Notes: a model not told the origin generated them from the sequence alone. Counted from the stretch's first letter, positions 8,263 through 15,952 are shown. The stretch is 34,180 nucleotides of DNA from DATILI01 sp035476635 (GCA_035476635.1 DATILI010000100.1:1-34180); one strand, 5' to 3'. Numbers and translations are program-made.

Positions 8263-9731
8263 ACATCAAACGCTTTCACGCAGCCACGTCGCGCGAAGCG
8301 CTCGCCAAGGCGCGCATGACTTTCGGCGAAGGAACGCTGATTCTTTCGAATCGCCCCACCGCCACGGGCGTGGAGGTGGTCGCGACGGCGGAAGACATGC
8401 TTTCTTCCATCGTGCCGACGGAAGAACCGCAAGCGCCGATGTCGCTCAAAGGCCCGGCGCCCAAGCCCACACCGGCCGCGCCGTCGCCTGCGCCCACATC
8501 CGCGCCCGCGTCCAAGACACCGGTGGAGCAGGACACGGAGCAACTGGCGATGAGCACCCTCTCATTCCAGGACTACGTGCGCGAGCGCATGCTGCGCCGC
8601 CGGCACGAAGCCATCCATGGCCCATCGGATATCGCCTTCGAGCCCGCACCGCTGCCGACGCCAGCGCCGCCGCCTGCCGCCATGGCACCGGCGTTCCAGC
8701 ACAGCGCGCCCAGGAAGCCGGCGCCGCCGCGCGCGCGCGAAAGCGCTGCTCCAGCCACTACTGCCCCCGCCGGCGTGAATGCCCAGGGCATCGTGAACGA
8801 ATTGCAGGCGATGAAGGAACTGATCGAGGAGCGCTTCAACACGCTCGCCTGGCTTGGCCAGGCGCGCCAGGACCCGCTGCAATCCAACCTGATGCTCAAG
8901 CTCATCCGCACCGGCTATTCACCGGCCATGGCGCGCGCGGTGCTGGAGCGCATGCCCGAAGCGATGGCCCCGGCCGAGGCCGTGCGCTGGCTGATGGACG
9001 TGCTGGTGCGCAACCTGAAGACCGATGCCGGCGCCAAGCCGCTGGTCGAGGAAGGCGGCGTGTTTGCCCTGGTCGGCGCCACCGGCGTCGGCAAGACCAC
9101 CACGGCCGCCAAGCTGGCGGCGCATTGCGCGCGCATGCATGGTCCGGCCAGCGTCGGCCTGATCACGCTGGACACCTACCGCATCGCTGCGCACGAACAA
9201 CTGCGCAGCTACGGCCGCATGCTGGGCGTGGTGGCCCACCTGGCCCATGACCGCGCGGCCCTGCAAGACCTGCTCGGCCTCTTGAGCGGCAAAAAAATGA
9301 TCCTCATCGACACCACAGGCGTTGCGCCGCGCGACCCGCGCAAGCGCGAGATGCTCGACGTGCTGGACCTGCCGGGAATCAAGCGCCTGCTGGTGCTCAA
9401 CGCAGGCAGCCACGGCGACACGCATGACGACGTGATGGACTCCTTCAAGACCAGCGGCACGCAATACGCCGTGCTGTCCAAGATCGATGAAGCCGTCAAG
9501 CTCGGCCCGGCGCTGGATGCGGTGATCCGCCACCAGCTCACCCTGCGCGGCGTCACCAATGGCCAGCGCGTGCCGGAAGACTGGGAAGCGGCGGACGCCA
9601 ACAAGCTGGTGCGCCTCTCCATGCGTTCACCGGCCAAGTCGGCGTTCGACCCGAAGGCGACCGACCTGAGCTTCTTCTTCTCGCAACCAGCGAGCCAGAC
9701 CCTGCTGTCGGAGGGCCTGGCGGATGCCTGA
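8259..9731 (+). CDS. flhF: Flagellar SRP-like GTPase FlhF
   Basis: FlhF is an SRP-family GTPase that sets the position and often the number of polar flagella. Residues 1-50 form the B domain. A long Ala/Pro-rich linker (about 60-180) precedes the NG domain. The P-loop is GATGVGKTT (G273-T281) with K279. DTYRIAAHEQL follows. The G3 motif is DTTG at D351-G354, where family members usually have DTAG. The G4 motif is SKID (407-410) and G5 is GQRVPED. The 490-residue length is normal. It is overlapped by flhA at the 5' end (4 nt) and by the FlhG-like gene at the 3' end (8 nt). Confidence 0.95.
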   Translation: MNIKRFHAATSREALAKARMTFGEGTLILSNRPTATGVEVVATAEDMLSSIVPTEEPQAPMSLKGPAPKPTPAAPSPAPTSAPASKTPVEQDTEQLAMSTLSFQDYVRERMLRRRHEAIHGPSDIAFEPAPLPTPAPPPAAMAPAFQHSAPRKPAPPRARESAAPATTAPAGVNAQGIVNELQAMKELIEERFNTLAWLGQARQDPLQSNLMLKLIRTGYSPAMARAVLERMPEAMAPAEAVRWLMDVLVRNLKTDAGAKPLVEEGGVFALVGATGVGKTTTAAKLAAHCARMHGPASVGLITLDTYRIAAHEQLRSYGRMLGVVAHLAHDRAALQDLLGLLSGKKMILIDTTGVAPRDPRKREMLDVLDLPGIKRLLVLNAGSHGDTHDDVMDSFKTSGTQYAVLSKIDEAVKLGPALDAVIRHQLTLRGVTNGQRVPEDWEAADANKLVRLSMRSPAKSAFDPKATDLSFFFSQPASQTLLSEGLADA

Positions 9732-10515
9732 TGCCTGCCTGGACCAAGGCGCCAGCCTGCGTGCACTGACGCCACGCGCCTCGCTACGCCTGGTTGCCGT
9801 GATCCGCCATGGCGACCCGCGCGCGGAGCTGCCCCTGCTGTGGCAACTTTGCTCGGCGCTGGAAGCCTGCGGCGACCGCGTGGCGGTACTGGATGCATCG
9901 ACCCTGGAGACGCCGGAGCACCCCGGATTGCAGCAGCTGATGGACCACGCGCTGTGGCTTTCGGACTTCACGGCGGATGCGCCCGCCTGGCCGATTCTTC
10001 CCGCTGCGCTGGGGCTGCAGGCGCTGCAGGCCAAGACCGGTGCGCGCCAGCCCGATTTGAAAGCGCTGGGCAACCTGTTCAAAGGCTATGGCGTCATTGT
10101 GGTCTATGGCCGCACCGAGCCCCTGGCCGGCTTGCTGGGCGCCTGCGGCGCAACGCCGCTGGTGGCGGTGTCGCCCGCGAAGGCCACGGTGCTCTCGGCC
10201 TACCAGGCGCTCAAGCGGACCTTGCAGGCGGGCCTCACGCCCACCCTGGTCTCGCTGATCGACCACAGCGATGGCAACGCGCCGCAGATGACCGATTCGG
10301 TCAGCCAGACCATGCGGCATTGCGCCAGGACCTATCTTGGCCGAGAAATGGGCGTGCTTACCATTCGGTCCGACCCCCAGGCGGAAGGGTTCTCGGACGA
10401 CGTTCGGCGGCTCGCACTGCATTTACTTGAAAATGCGGTGGCAATTTGTCAAGATGCTGATGTGCCATCATGGGGCACAACGGGTGCGCAAGCCCCATCT
10501 ATCCGGAGCCATTGA
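9724..10515 (+). CDS. Degenerate FlhG/FleN-like (MinD-family) protein
   Basis: It occupies the flhG position between flhF and fliA. The N-terminus has LDQGASLRAL (residues 6-15), resembling the DQAxxLR helix with which FlhG activates the FlhF GTPase. The following segment, LRLVAVIRHGDPRAELPLLW and then CGDRVAVLDAS, keeps the MinD fold pattern. However, the GKGGVGKT P-loop is replaced by RHGDPRAELP, so no Walker A lysine is present. The switch region is also altered. A PEPTAITDAY-type segment appears as AVSPAKATVLSAYQALKR. It is 263 residues long and overlaps flhF by 8 nt and fliA by 1 nt. The inference is that it regulates FlhF without ATP-driven dimerisation. The family assignment rests on position and pattern, so I give no gene symbol. 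Confidence 0.75.
   Translation: MPDACLDQGASLRALTPRASLRLVAVIRHGDPRAELPLLWQLCSALEACGDRVAVLDASTLETPEHPGLQQLMDHALWLSDFTADAPAWPILPAALGLQALQAKTGARQPDLKALGNLFKGYGVIVVYGRTEPLAGLLGACGATPLVAVSPAKATVLSAYQALKRTLQAGLTPTLVSLIDHSDGNAPQMTDSVSQTMRHCARTYLGREMGVLTIRSDPQAEGFSDDVRRLALHLLENAVAICQDADVPSWGTTGAQAPSIRSH
10505..10508 (+). promoter_or_regulatory. Ribosome-binding site deciding the fliA start
   Basis: GGAG lies 6 nt before the ATG at 10515 and inside the end of the FlhG-like gene. It favours this start over an in-frame ATG at 10470. Confidence 0.6.
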
Positions 10516-11231
10516 TGTACACCGCCAAAGGCCATCTTGATCGGGAAGCGATGATTCGCCAATACGTACCGCTGGTACGTCGGCTCGCTCACCACATGAT
10601 TGCCAAGCTGCCGCCGAATATCGAGCTGGACGACCTGATCCAGGTCGGCATGATCGGCCTTGCGGAGGCGCTGTCTCGTTACCAGGTCAGCCAGGGCGTG
10701 CAATTCGAGACCTTTGCGACACAGCGCATCCGCGGCGCGATGATCGACGAACTGCGCGAAGGCGACTGGATGTCGCGCGGCTCGCGCAAGAGCCAAAAAG
10801 ACATCGAGCATGCCGTGCATCGGCTGGAGCAAAAGCTGGGCCGCAGCCCGCTGGAGTCCGAAATTGCCAAGGAACTGGAGATGACCCTGGCCGACTACCA
10901 GTCGTTGCTTGCCAAGGTGCGCGGAACGCAGTTGGTCTACCTGGAAGACATGGCGGCCGGCCATGACGACGACGAAGGTTTTCTGGACCGCCATGCCAGT
11001 GACAGCGACGCCGATCCGATGGCCTTGCTTCGGGACCAGCGCCTGCGCGAATCACTGGTGCAAGCCATCACCCTGTTGCCTGAGCGCGAGCAATACGTGA
11101 TGAGCATGTACTACGAGAAAGACATGAACCTCAAGGAAATCGCGGCGGTGCTGGGTGTCACGGAGTCGCGCGTGTGCCAGTTGCACAGCCAGTCCATCGC
11201 ACGCCTTCGCGCGAAGATGCGCAGTCACTAG
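10515..11231 (+). CDS. fliA: Flagellar sigma factor FliA (sigma-28)
   Basis: FliA directs RNA polymerase to late flagellar promoters and is held inactive by FlgM until the hook is complete. The 238-residue product matches E. coli FliA (239). Region 2 shows IRQYVPLVRRLAHHMIAKLP and ELDDLIQVGMIGLAEAL. Region 3 includes RSPLESEIAKELEM-like sequence. Region 4 has LLPEREQYVMSMYYEKDMNL and the recognition helix GVTESRVCQLHSQS. The start overlaps the preceding stop (TGATG). Two sites matching the FliA consensus, upstream of motA and flgM, are in this window. It is the last gene of the flhBAF unit. Confidence 0.97.
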   Translation: MYTAKGHLDREAMIRQYVPLVRRLAHHMIAKLPPNIELDDLIQVGMIGLAEALSRYQVSQGVQFETFATQRIRGAMIDELREGDWMSRGSRKSQKDIEHAVHRLEQKLGRSPLESEIAKELEMTLADYQSLLAKVRGTQLVYLEDMAAGHDDDEGFLDRHASDSDADPMALLRDQRLRESLVQAITLLPEREQYVMSMYYEKDMNLKEIAAVLGVTESRVCQLHSQSIARLRAKMRSH

Positions 11232-11256
11232 GATTCCGCGCGGCAGAGAAGGTGCT

Positions 11257-11335
11257 GTCATGCCGGGCTTGACCCGGCATCCATGCAGCAATCGAACGAC
11301 CCCTGCTGTGGATTGCGGGTCAAGCCCGCAATGAC
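11257..11335. repeat. Pair of inverted REP-like hairpins (BIME-like), bidirectional terminator
   Basis: Hairpin 1 is ATGCCGGG (11260-11267), loop CTTGA, CCCGGCAT (11273-11280). Hairpin 2 is ATTGCGGG (11312-11319), loop TCAAG, CCCGCAAT (11325-11332). Read on opposite strands, the two units share GTCATxxCGGGCTTGACCCG and a trailing ATCCA-CAGCA. They are therefore two head-to-head copies of one element. They sit between the convergent fliA and flgN genes, where they may terminate transcription in both directions. Confidence 0.75.
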
Positions 11336-11356
11336 AACCGTGGGAACCGGATCAAC

Positions 11357-11731
11357 TCAGGTCGCGCGCGCCGCGTAGATTCTTGCGGCGCCGGCAGCGC
11401 CTGCCGCGCCCTTTTTCCCCAGCGAATGGGAATAGGTGGCAGCGTCGGAGGCCGGCAGGAAGGATGCCAGTGCCCGGTCCACCACCACCGCGCGGCGAAG
11501 CAGGTTTTCGCGCTGGCGCGCCAATGTCTGGCTGATCCGAACCAGGCGTGAAAGGGTTGCCGGCGGCAATACCGAGCCGCCCATGGCCTGTGCGAAGTCG
11601 GCCATGGCTTGCCTGAGTTGCCTGCTGTGGGATTCAAGTTCCAGGGCGTCGCCCGAAACCAGGTCGGCGGAAACGGCGTTCAGCCGCTGTTCCAGGGTGG
11701 AAAGTTCTACCTCGATCGAAGACGCTGTCAT
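11357..11731 (-). CDS. flgN: Flagellar export chaperone FlgN
   Basis: FlgN is a cytoplasmic chaperone that escorts the hook-junction proteins FlgK and FlgL to the export gate. The 124-residue product begins MTASSIEVELSTLEQRL and is predicted mostly alpha-helical (residues 5-85), with the family-like pattern around SRLVRISQTLARQRENLLRRAVVVDRAL split over the central helix. The C-terminus is Ala/Gly-rich and ends in IYAARAT. The start at 11731 is preceded by a GGAGC ribosome-binding site (minus strand, 11742-11738); longer in-frame versions reach into flgM. It is downstream of flgM on the minus strand. Sequence identity in this family is low, so the assignment leans on size and position. Confidence 0.85.
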   Translation of the reverse strand: MTASSIEVELSTLEQRLNAVSADLVSGDALELESHSRQLRQAMADFAQAMGGSVLPPATLSRLVRISQTLARQRENLLRRAVVVDRALASFLPASDAATYSHSLGKKGAAGAAGAARIYAARAT

Positions 11732-11774
11732 GTTGTGAGCTCCGAGATCGGTAGGGGAAAAAAGGGTGCGGCGC

Positions 11775-12086
11775 CTACCTTCGCGCGCGGTTGAGCATGT
11801 CCTGGGCGTTGGTGAGCAGCTTGTCGGCGATGACTTGTGGGTTGACCTTGTAGGTACCCTGGTCGATGGCCGACTTGACTTGCGCAACGCGCTCCGAATC
11901 GATGTCCGGATCCACCTCCGGACCGGCCTGGCCCAGGGTGCGCGCCAATTTGGAGACGGTCACGGCCACGCCCGGCGTCGCCGGGACGATCGCCTTCGCC
12001 GGAGCCGGCGCAGCGCCTTGCTCTGGTTTCTTGGAGCCCGGCGGGTTCACCCCAACGGGAATATCTGGCAACGGACCAATCTTCAT
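11775..12086 (-). CDS. flgM: Anti-sigma-28 factor FlgM
   Basis: FlgM binds FliA until it is exported through the completed hook-basal body. The product is 103 residues and begins MKIGPLPDIPVGV. The N-terminal half is Pro/Ala-rich and probably disordered. The C-terminal sigma-binding segment has the family pattern SERVAQVKSAIDQGTYKVNP followed by QVIADKLL. The ATG at 12086 follows a GGAGAG ribosome-binding site; an upstream TTG is less likely. A sigma-28-like promoter lies just upstream (12155-12129), so FliA would activate its own inhibitor, as in Salmonella. flgN follows after 43 nt. Confidence 0.93.
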   Translation of the reverse strand: MKIGPLPDIPVGVNPPGSKKPEQGAAPAPAKAIVPATPGVAVTVSKLARTLGQAGPEVDPDIDSERVAQVKSAIDQGTYKVNPQVIADKLLTNAQDMLNRARR

Positions 12087-12128
12087 CGCACTCTCCAAAA
12101 CCCACTCGGATGGAGTCTCGTAGCAATG

Positions 12129-12155
12129 TAATCGACAATTTCTCCGCCATCTTTA
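12129..12155 (-). promoter_or_regulatory. Sigma-28 (FliA)-type promoter of flgM-flgN
   Basis: On the minus strand TAAAGATG (12155-12148), an 11-base spacer and GTCGATTA (12136-12129) match the FliA consensus TAAAGTTT-N11-GCCGATAA at the core positions with exact spacing. The predicted start is near 12122, about 36 nt before the flgM ATG. The promoter lies in the gap after flgA, mirroring the class III flgM promoter of enterobacteria. Confidence 0.7.
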
Positions 12156-12181
12156 GCTTGTGTTGGAAAACCACGCCGGGC

Positions 12182-12943
12182 CTACAGTTCCAACCGGACT
12201 GTACGTGTATCCAGCACCACGCCGGACATGATGCGCCCGTTGTCCATTCGCACCCGTGCTGGTTGTCCAATCACCCCCGGCGTCAGGGCCTGTCCATCGG
12301 ACGCCACCGAAAATCCATTGCCCAGGGCCAGCACCCGGACTTGCGCGCCGGCCTGGAATACCTGGATCGGCTTGAGCATGTTCTGGCGCAGGGCTTGCCC
12401 CGGCGCCAATGGCCGCGAAGCCACCTGCCCGGCCCACTGCGCAGGGTCGGCCATGACGGGCGAAAGCTCTTCGGCCCAGTCGACTTCCGTTTCCACTACA
12501 TCTTCGGCACGAACGACCGCGCCTGTAGCCAGGTGCGACTTGAGTACCCAGGCCGGGCCATAGGCCTTGATCGTGATGGGCAGGAACACGCTCCAGCGCG
12601 CGTTTCCGTCCATGCAGCGCACGCCGAGCCGGCTCTTGCCCCACAGGCGCGTGCCCGGCGGCAGATACGGCTCGATCCGGCCGCACGGGGCCAGGCGCAG
12701 GCGCGTGTCGAGCGCGCCGACGCTGATTTCCATGCGCAACGGCGACGCTTGCGAGGCTTGGGTGGCAGCGACCGCGCTGTCCAGCCAGCGCTGCGTGGCA
12801 TCCGCCCACTCGGGCGCTGTTTCCACCGGCGCCTGGGCGCGTGCGCCGCCCGCCAGCAATAGCAGCAGGCCCAGACAGGCCCGGATGCCCGGCCAGCCCG
12901 ATCGACGCGGCCAGAACACGGAAGTAAGCACGGATGGAAGCAC
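12182..12943 (-). CDS. flgA: Flagellar P-ring assembly chaperone FlgA
   Basis: FlgA is the periplasmic chaperone for FlgI P-ring assembly. The 253-residue precursor has a signal peptide (residues about 1-36, basic start PRRSGW, hydrophobic CLGLLLLLAGG, cleavage after ARA). The mature part contains the SAF-like region. Typical motifs are APCGRIEPYLPPGTRLWGKS, GVRCMDG, and the C-terminal VRVLALGNGFSVASDGQAL and GQPARVRMDNGRIMSGVV. Two cysteines in the N-terminal half (LAPCG, VRCMD) probably form the family disulphide. It is divergent from flgB and lies ahead of flgM on the minus strand. Confidence 0.96.
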   Translation of the reverse strand: MLPSVLTSVFWPRRSGWPGIRACLGLLLLLAGGARAQAPVETAPEWADATQRWLDSAVAATQASQASPLRMEISVGALDTRLRLAPCGRIEPYLPPGTRLWGKSRLGVRCMDGNARWSVFLPITIKAYGPAWVLKSHLATGAVVRAEDVVETEVDWAEELSPVMADPAQWAGQVASRPLAPGQALRQNMLKPIQVFQAGAQVRVLALGNGFSVASDGQALTPGVIGQPARVRMDNGRIMSGVVLDTRTVRLEL

Positions 12944-12953
12944 GTTGCGAATC

Positions 12954-12995
12954 CCTATAGTCTGCGCGGCCTTTTGCCACGCTCCGAACTATAGG
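12954..12995. repeat. Wide dyad in flgA-flgB spacer
   Basis: CCTATAGT and ACTATAGG are perfect reverse complements with a 26-nt spacer. Each arm contains TATAGT, close to a sigma-70 -10. A weaker echo (GCGCGGC versus GCGTGGC) extends the symmetry inward. It may be paired binding half-sites or back-to-back -10 elements. Confidence 0.45.
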
Positions 12996-13133
12996 CAGCA
13001 AGCCGGCGGGGAATGCACGGAACAGCAGGCGATTCACCCTCTTCTTTCATCTTTAGGAAGCCGGGCTTTTTTTCATAATTTCCCTACAGCAGGAACCCGG
13101 CGCCCACCACGGTGGAGACGGGAACCGATCAGC

Positions 13134-13139
13134 AGGAGG
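13134..13139 (+). promoter_or_regulatory. Strong ribosome-binding site of flgB
   Basis: AGGAGG lies 6 nt before the ATG at 13146. It fixes the start and rules out long upstream extensions of the frame. Confidence 0.8.
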
Positions 13140-13145
13140 TGCCAC

Positions 13146-13556
13146 ATGCTGGACAAGATGACCGACCAACTGGGCTTCCACGCGAAGGCCCTGGTCCTGC
13201 GTGCAGAGCGGCAGCGAACTCTTGCGAGCAATATCGCCAATGCCGATACGCCCGGCTATGTGGCGCGCGATTTCAACTTCTCCGATGCGATGAGCCAGGC
13301 CCTGCAAGGCGGCACCATGCCGCGGGTGGACGGGCGCAGCCACAGCAAGCACCTGGCGATGACCGGTACTTCCACCGCCGGTGGCGATCCGGCCACGGGC
13401 TACGCGATGCAGAGCCAGCCCAACCTGGACGGCAGCACCGTCGACCTGGACCGCGAACGCGCGAATTTCGTCGACAACGCGGTGCGCTATGAAGCCACCC
13501 TGCGCTTCATCAATGGTCAGGCCAAGACCATGCTGAGCGCCATCCAGGGCCAGTAG
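13146..13556 (+). CDS. flgB: Flagellar proximal rod protein FlgB
   Basis: FlgB is a rod subunit at the base of the axial structure, exported by the flagellar type III system. It is 136 residues long, as usual. The N-terminal rod motif SNIANADTPGYVARDFNF is present (residues about 26-43). The C-terminal helix has ERANFVDNAVRYEATLRFIN. The central region is Gly/Ser-rich (GGTMPRVDGRSHSKH). The start is fixed by a strong AGGAGG site. It is the first gene of the flgBCDEFGHIJKL run; flgC starts 32 nt later. Confidence 0.97.
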   Translation: MLDKMTDQLGFHAKALVLRAERQRTLASNIANADTPGYVARDFNFSDAMSQALQGGTMPRVDGRSHSKHLAMTGTSTAGGDPATGYAMQSQPNLDGSTVDLDRERANFVDNAVRYEATLRFINGQAKTMLSAIQGQ

Positions 13557-13588
13557 GCGCCACGCCTCGCGCCATTCAAGGATTCATC

Positions 13589-13993
13589 ATGTCCATGTTC
13601 TCCATCTTCAACGTCTCGGGCAGCGCCATCAGCGCCCAGTCGCAGCGGCTCAATGTGGTGGCCAGCAACCTGGCCAACGTCGATGCGGTGGCCGGCCCGG
13701 ACGGCAAGGCCTACAAGGCGCGCCAGGTGGTGTTCCAGACCGCGCCGATGGGCCCGGACAGCTCGGCCGGCGTGCGCGTCACGTCCATCACCGAGAACGA
13801 GCAGCCGGGCCGCAAGGTGCATGACCCGAACCATCCGCAGGCCGATGCGGAAGGCTATGTGACCCACTCCAACGTGAACGCGGTGGAAGAGATGGTCAAC
13901 ATGATTTCGGCCTCGCGCTCCTACCAGAACAACGTCGAGGTCATGAACACGGCCAAGACCCTGCTTCTGAAGACTTTGCAACTGGGCCAATAG
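13589..13993 (+). CDS. flgC: Flagellar proximal rod protein FlgC
   Basis: FlgC is a rod subunit of 134 residues. The N-terminal helix reads MSMFSIFNVSGSAISAQSQR, followed by the rod motif VVASNLANVDAVAGPDGKAY. The C-terminal helix VNAVEEMVNMISASRSYQNN pairs with the N-terminal one in the assembled rod. An AAGGA site precedes the ATG. It sits between flgB and flgD with short spacers, and nothing unusual is seen. Confidence 0.97.
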   Translation: MSMFSIFNVSGSAISAQSQRLNVVASNLANVDAVAGPDGKAYKARQVVFQTAPMGPDSSAGVRVTSITENEQPGRKVHDPNHPQADAEGYVTHSNVNAVEEMVNMISASRSYQNNVEVMNTAKTLLLKTLQLGQ

Positions 13994-14018
13994 CCGAACT
14001 CCCACCGGGACGCACACC

Positions 14019-14666
14019 ATGATCAGCAGCCTGAACTCCACCACCTCATCTACTGGCACCACAGCGAGCGCCAATTCGGCCACGGACCCGACCGCCGCGC
14101 AGGACCGGTTCCTGAAGCTGCTGGTCGCGCAGTTGACCAACCAGGACCCGATGAATCCGATGGACAACGCGCAGATGACCTCGCAGATCGCGCAGATCAA
14201 CACCGTCACCGGCATTCAGCAGCTCAACAACACCGTGAAAAGCATGGCCGAGCAGTTCGCCTCGCTGCAGGTGCTGCAGGGCAGCTCGCTGGTCGGGCGC
14301 ACCGTGCTGGTCGAAGGCTCCACCCTGTACCGCGAGGGCACCACCACCGTCGCCAAGGGCACGTTCGACCTGCCCACTTCGGCGACCAGCGTCAAGGTGG
14401 AAGTCTTGACACCAGGCGGCCAGTTGCTGGGCACGGTCACGATGGGCGCGCGCGACGAAGGCCGCCAAAGCTTCGAATTCGATGCCGGCGCCTACACCGG
14501 CGGCCTGCAGTACCGCGTGGTCGCGGTCAACGGCAAGGACACGGTGGAAGCCACCGCGCTGATGCGCGACAAGGTGGTCTCCGCAGGCGCGGAAAACGGC
14601 CAGCTGTCGCTGCAGCTGGACAAGGGCGGCACCGTCGCCTACGCCAACATCAAGGCCATCATCTAG
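14019..14666 (+). CDS. flgD: Hook-capping scaffold protein FlgD
   Basis: FlgD caps the growing hook and is needed for FlgE polymerisation. The 215-residue protein has the N-terminal cap motif DRFLKLLVAQLTNQDPMNPM, then DNAQMTSQIAQINTVTGIQQ-type sequence. The FlgD Ig-like/tudor region spans about 85-205, with SSLVGRTVLVEGSTLYREG and the Ig strand LTPGGQLLGTVTMGARDEG. It is placed before flgE as in all flg operons. An initial Ser/Thr-rich stretch (residues 2-25) is normal for beta-proteobacterial members. Confidence 0.96.
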   Translation: MISSLNSTTSSTGTTASANSATDPTAAQDRFLKLLVAQLTNQDPMNPMDNAQMTSQIAQINTVTGIQQLNNTVKSMAEQFASLQVLQGSSLVGRTVLVEGSTLYREGTTTVAKGTFDLPTSATSVKVEVLTPGGQLLGTVTMGARDEGRQSFEFDAGAYTGGLQYRVVAVNGKDTVEATALMRDKVVSAGAENGQLSLQLDKGGTVAYANIKAII

Positions 14667-14719
14667 CCGGCCCCGGTCGGCATCAACGCAATTCGCATCT
14701 CTCACAAAAGGGGCACACC

Positions 14720-15952
14720 ATGGGTTTCCAACAAGGTCTTTCCGGTCTGAACGCCGCCAGCCGCGGCCTGGACGTGATCGGACACAACATCGCCAACGCC
14801 AACACCACCGGAATGAAGGCCTCGCGCGCCGAGTTCGCGGAGCTGTATGCCGCGTCCATCAGCGGCGCATCGGGTTCGACCGTGGGCATCGGCGTGGAGG
14901 TCGGCGCGGTCTCGCAGCAGTTCACCCAGGGCAACATCGCCATCACCGGGAACAACCTGGACGTGGCCGTCAATGGCAGCGGCTTCTTCCAGGTCACCAA
15001 GAACGATGGCACCACGGCCTACACCCGCGCCGGCAACTTCAAGCTCGACAAGGACGGCGACATCGTCACCAACGTCGGCGCCAACCTGATGGGCTACCCG
15101 ACCGACGCGGACGGTGTGCGCACCAGCACCACCTTGCAGGCCATGACCTTGCCCACCGGCGGGCCGATCCCGGCCAAGCAGACCGAGACCGTCACCGCCG
15201 AGCTCAATCTCGACGCGCGCGCGCCGATCTGGGATTCGGTCACGCCCAACACCCCGCTCACCAAATTCGGCACGTCGCTGACGGCGTTCGACTCGCAGGG
15301 CGTGGAGATTCCGGTCAGCCTGTACTTCCGCCGCATCGGACCGCCTGCCAACAACGACTGGGAAGTGTTCACCGACCCCACCGACGACGCCAGCGCGACG
15401 GCCAGCCTGATCACCACCCTGAGCTTTGACGCCAACGGCAACTTGCTGAGTCCCCTGGCAACGGTGGACTTGCCGCTGACTTCGGTCAATCCGCTGATCG
15501 GCGCCTTGACGCCGATCCCGCAACTCGACCTGACCGACGTAACCCAGCAGGGCATCGCGTTTTCCGTCTCCGACCTGCGCCAGGACGGCTACACCGCGGG
15601 CGAACTCACCGGCATCAACATCGAAGACAACGGCGTCATCACCGCCCGCTACTCCAACGGACAGTCGCAGGCGGCCGGCCAGATCGCATTGGCCGAGTTC
15701 CGCAATGCCCAGGGCCTGCAGCCCGAAGGCGGCGGCTACTGGCTTGAGACATTTGCCTCCGGCCAGCCGGTTCACGGCGCACCGGAAGAAGGCAAGTTCG
15801 GCTCGCTGCGCTCCGGCGCGCTGGAAGACTCCAATGTCGACCTGACGCAGGAACTCGTCAACATGATGACGGCGCAACGCACCTACCAGGCCAATGCGCA
15901 GACCATCAAGACCCAGGACCAGGTGTTGCAGACCCTGGTCAACCTGCGCTGA
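14720..15952 (+). CDS. flgE: Flagellar hook protein FlgE
   Basis: FlgE is the universal-joint hook subunit. It has 410 residues. The N-terminal rod-type motif is GHNIANANTTGMKASRAEF. The FlgF/G-type core FTQGNIAITGNNLDVAVNG follows. A variable D2-like insertion spans about 170-300. The C-terminal helix contains SNVDLTQELVNMMTAQRTYQ and ends in QTLVNLR. An AAAAGGGG ribosome-binding site precedes the ATG. The gene follows flgD by 53 nt, the largest internal gap in this part of the operon. Confidence 0.97.
   Translation: MGFQQGLSGLNAASRGLDVIGHNIANANTTGMKASRAEFAELYAASISGASGSTVGIGVEVGAVSQQFTQGNIAITGNNLDVAVNGSGFFQVTKNDGTTAYTRAGNFKLDKDGDIVTNVGANLMGYPTDADGVRTSTTLQAMTLPTGGPIPAKQTETVTAELNLDARAPIWDSVTPNTPLTKFGTSLTAFDSQGVEIPVSLYFRRIGPPANNDWEVFTDPTDDASATASLITTLSFDANGNLLSPLATVDLPLTSVNPLIGALTPIPQLDLTDVTQQGIAFSVSDLRQDGYTAGELTGINIEDNGVITARYSNGQSQAAGQIALAEFRNAQGLQPEGGGYWLETFASGQPVHGAPEEGKFGSLRSGALEDSNVDLTQELVNMMTAQRTYQANAQTIKTQDQVLQTLVNLR

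Larger units (their letters stand above)
12944..13145. promoter_or_regulatory. Divergent flgA/flgB regulatory region
   Basis: This 202-bp spacer drives flgA leftwards and flgB rightwards. It holds a perfect 8-bp dyad, CCTATAGT (12954-12961) and ACTATAGG (12988-12995). It also has a small palindrome AAGCCGGGCTT followed by a T7 tract (13058-13073), and CATAAT (13074-13079) as a possible -10 for flgB without a clear -35. No sigma-54 or sigma-28 site was recognised. An activator such as FlhDC is expected from family knowledge, but no FlhDC box can be asserted. Confidence 0.5.

Noticed and set aside
10470..10514. Earlier ATG for fliA
   Set aside because: It adds 15 residues unlike FliA; the GGAG before 10515 and the TGATG overlap support the later start.
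13058..13073. Palindrome plus T7 tract upstream of flgB as a terminator
   Set aside because: The stem is only 4-5 bp with a 1-3 nt loop, too weak, and nothing upstream on the plus strand needs termination.
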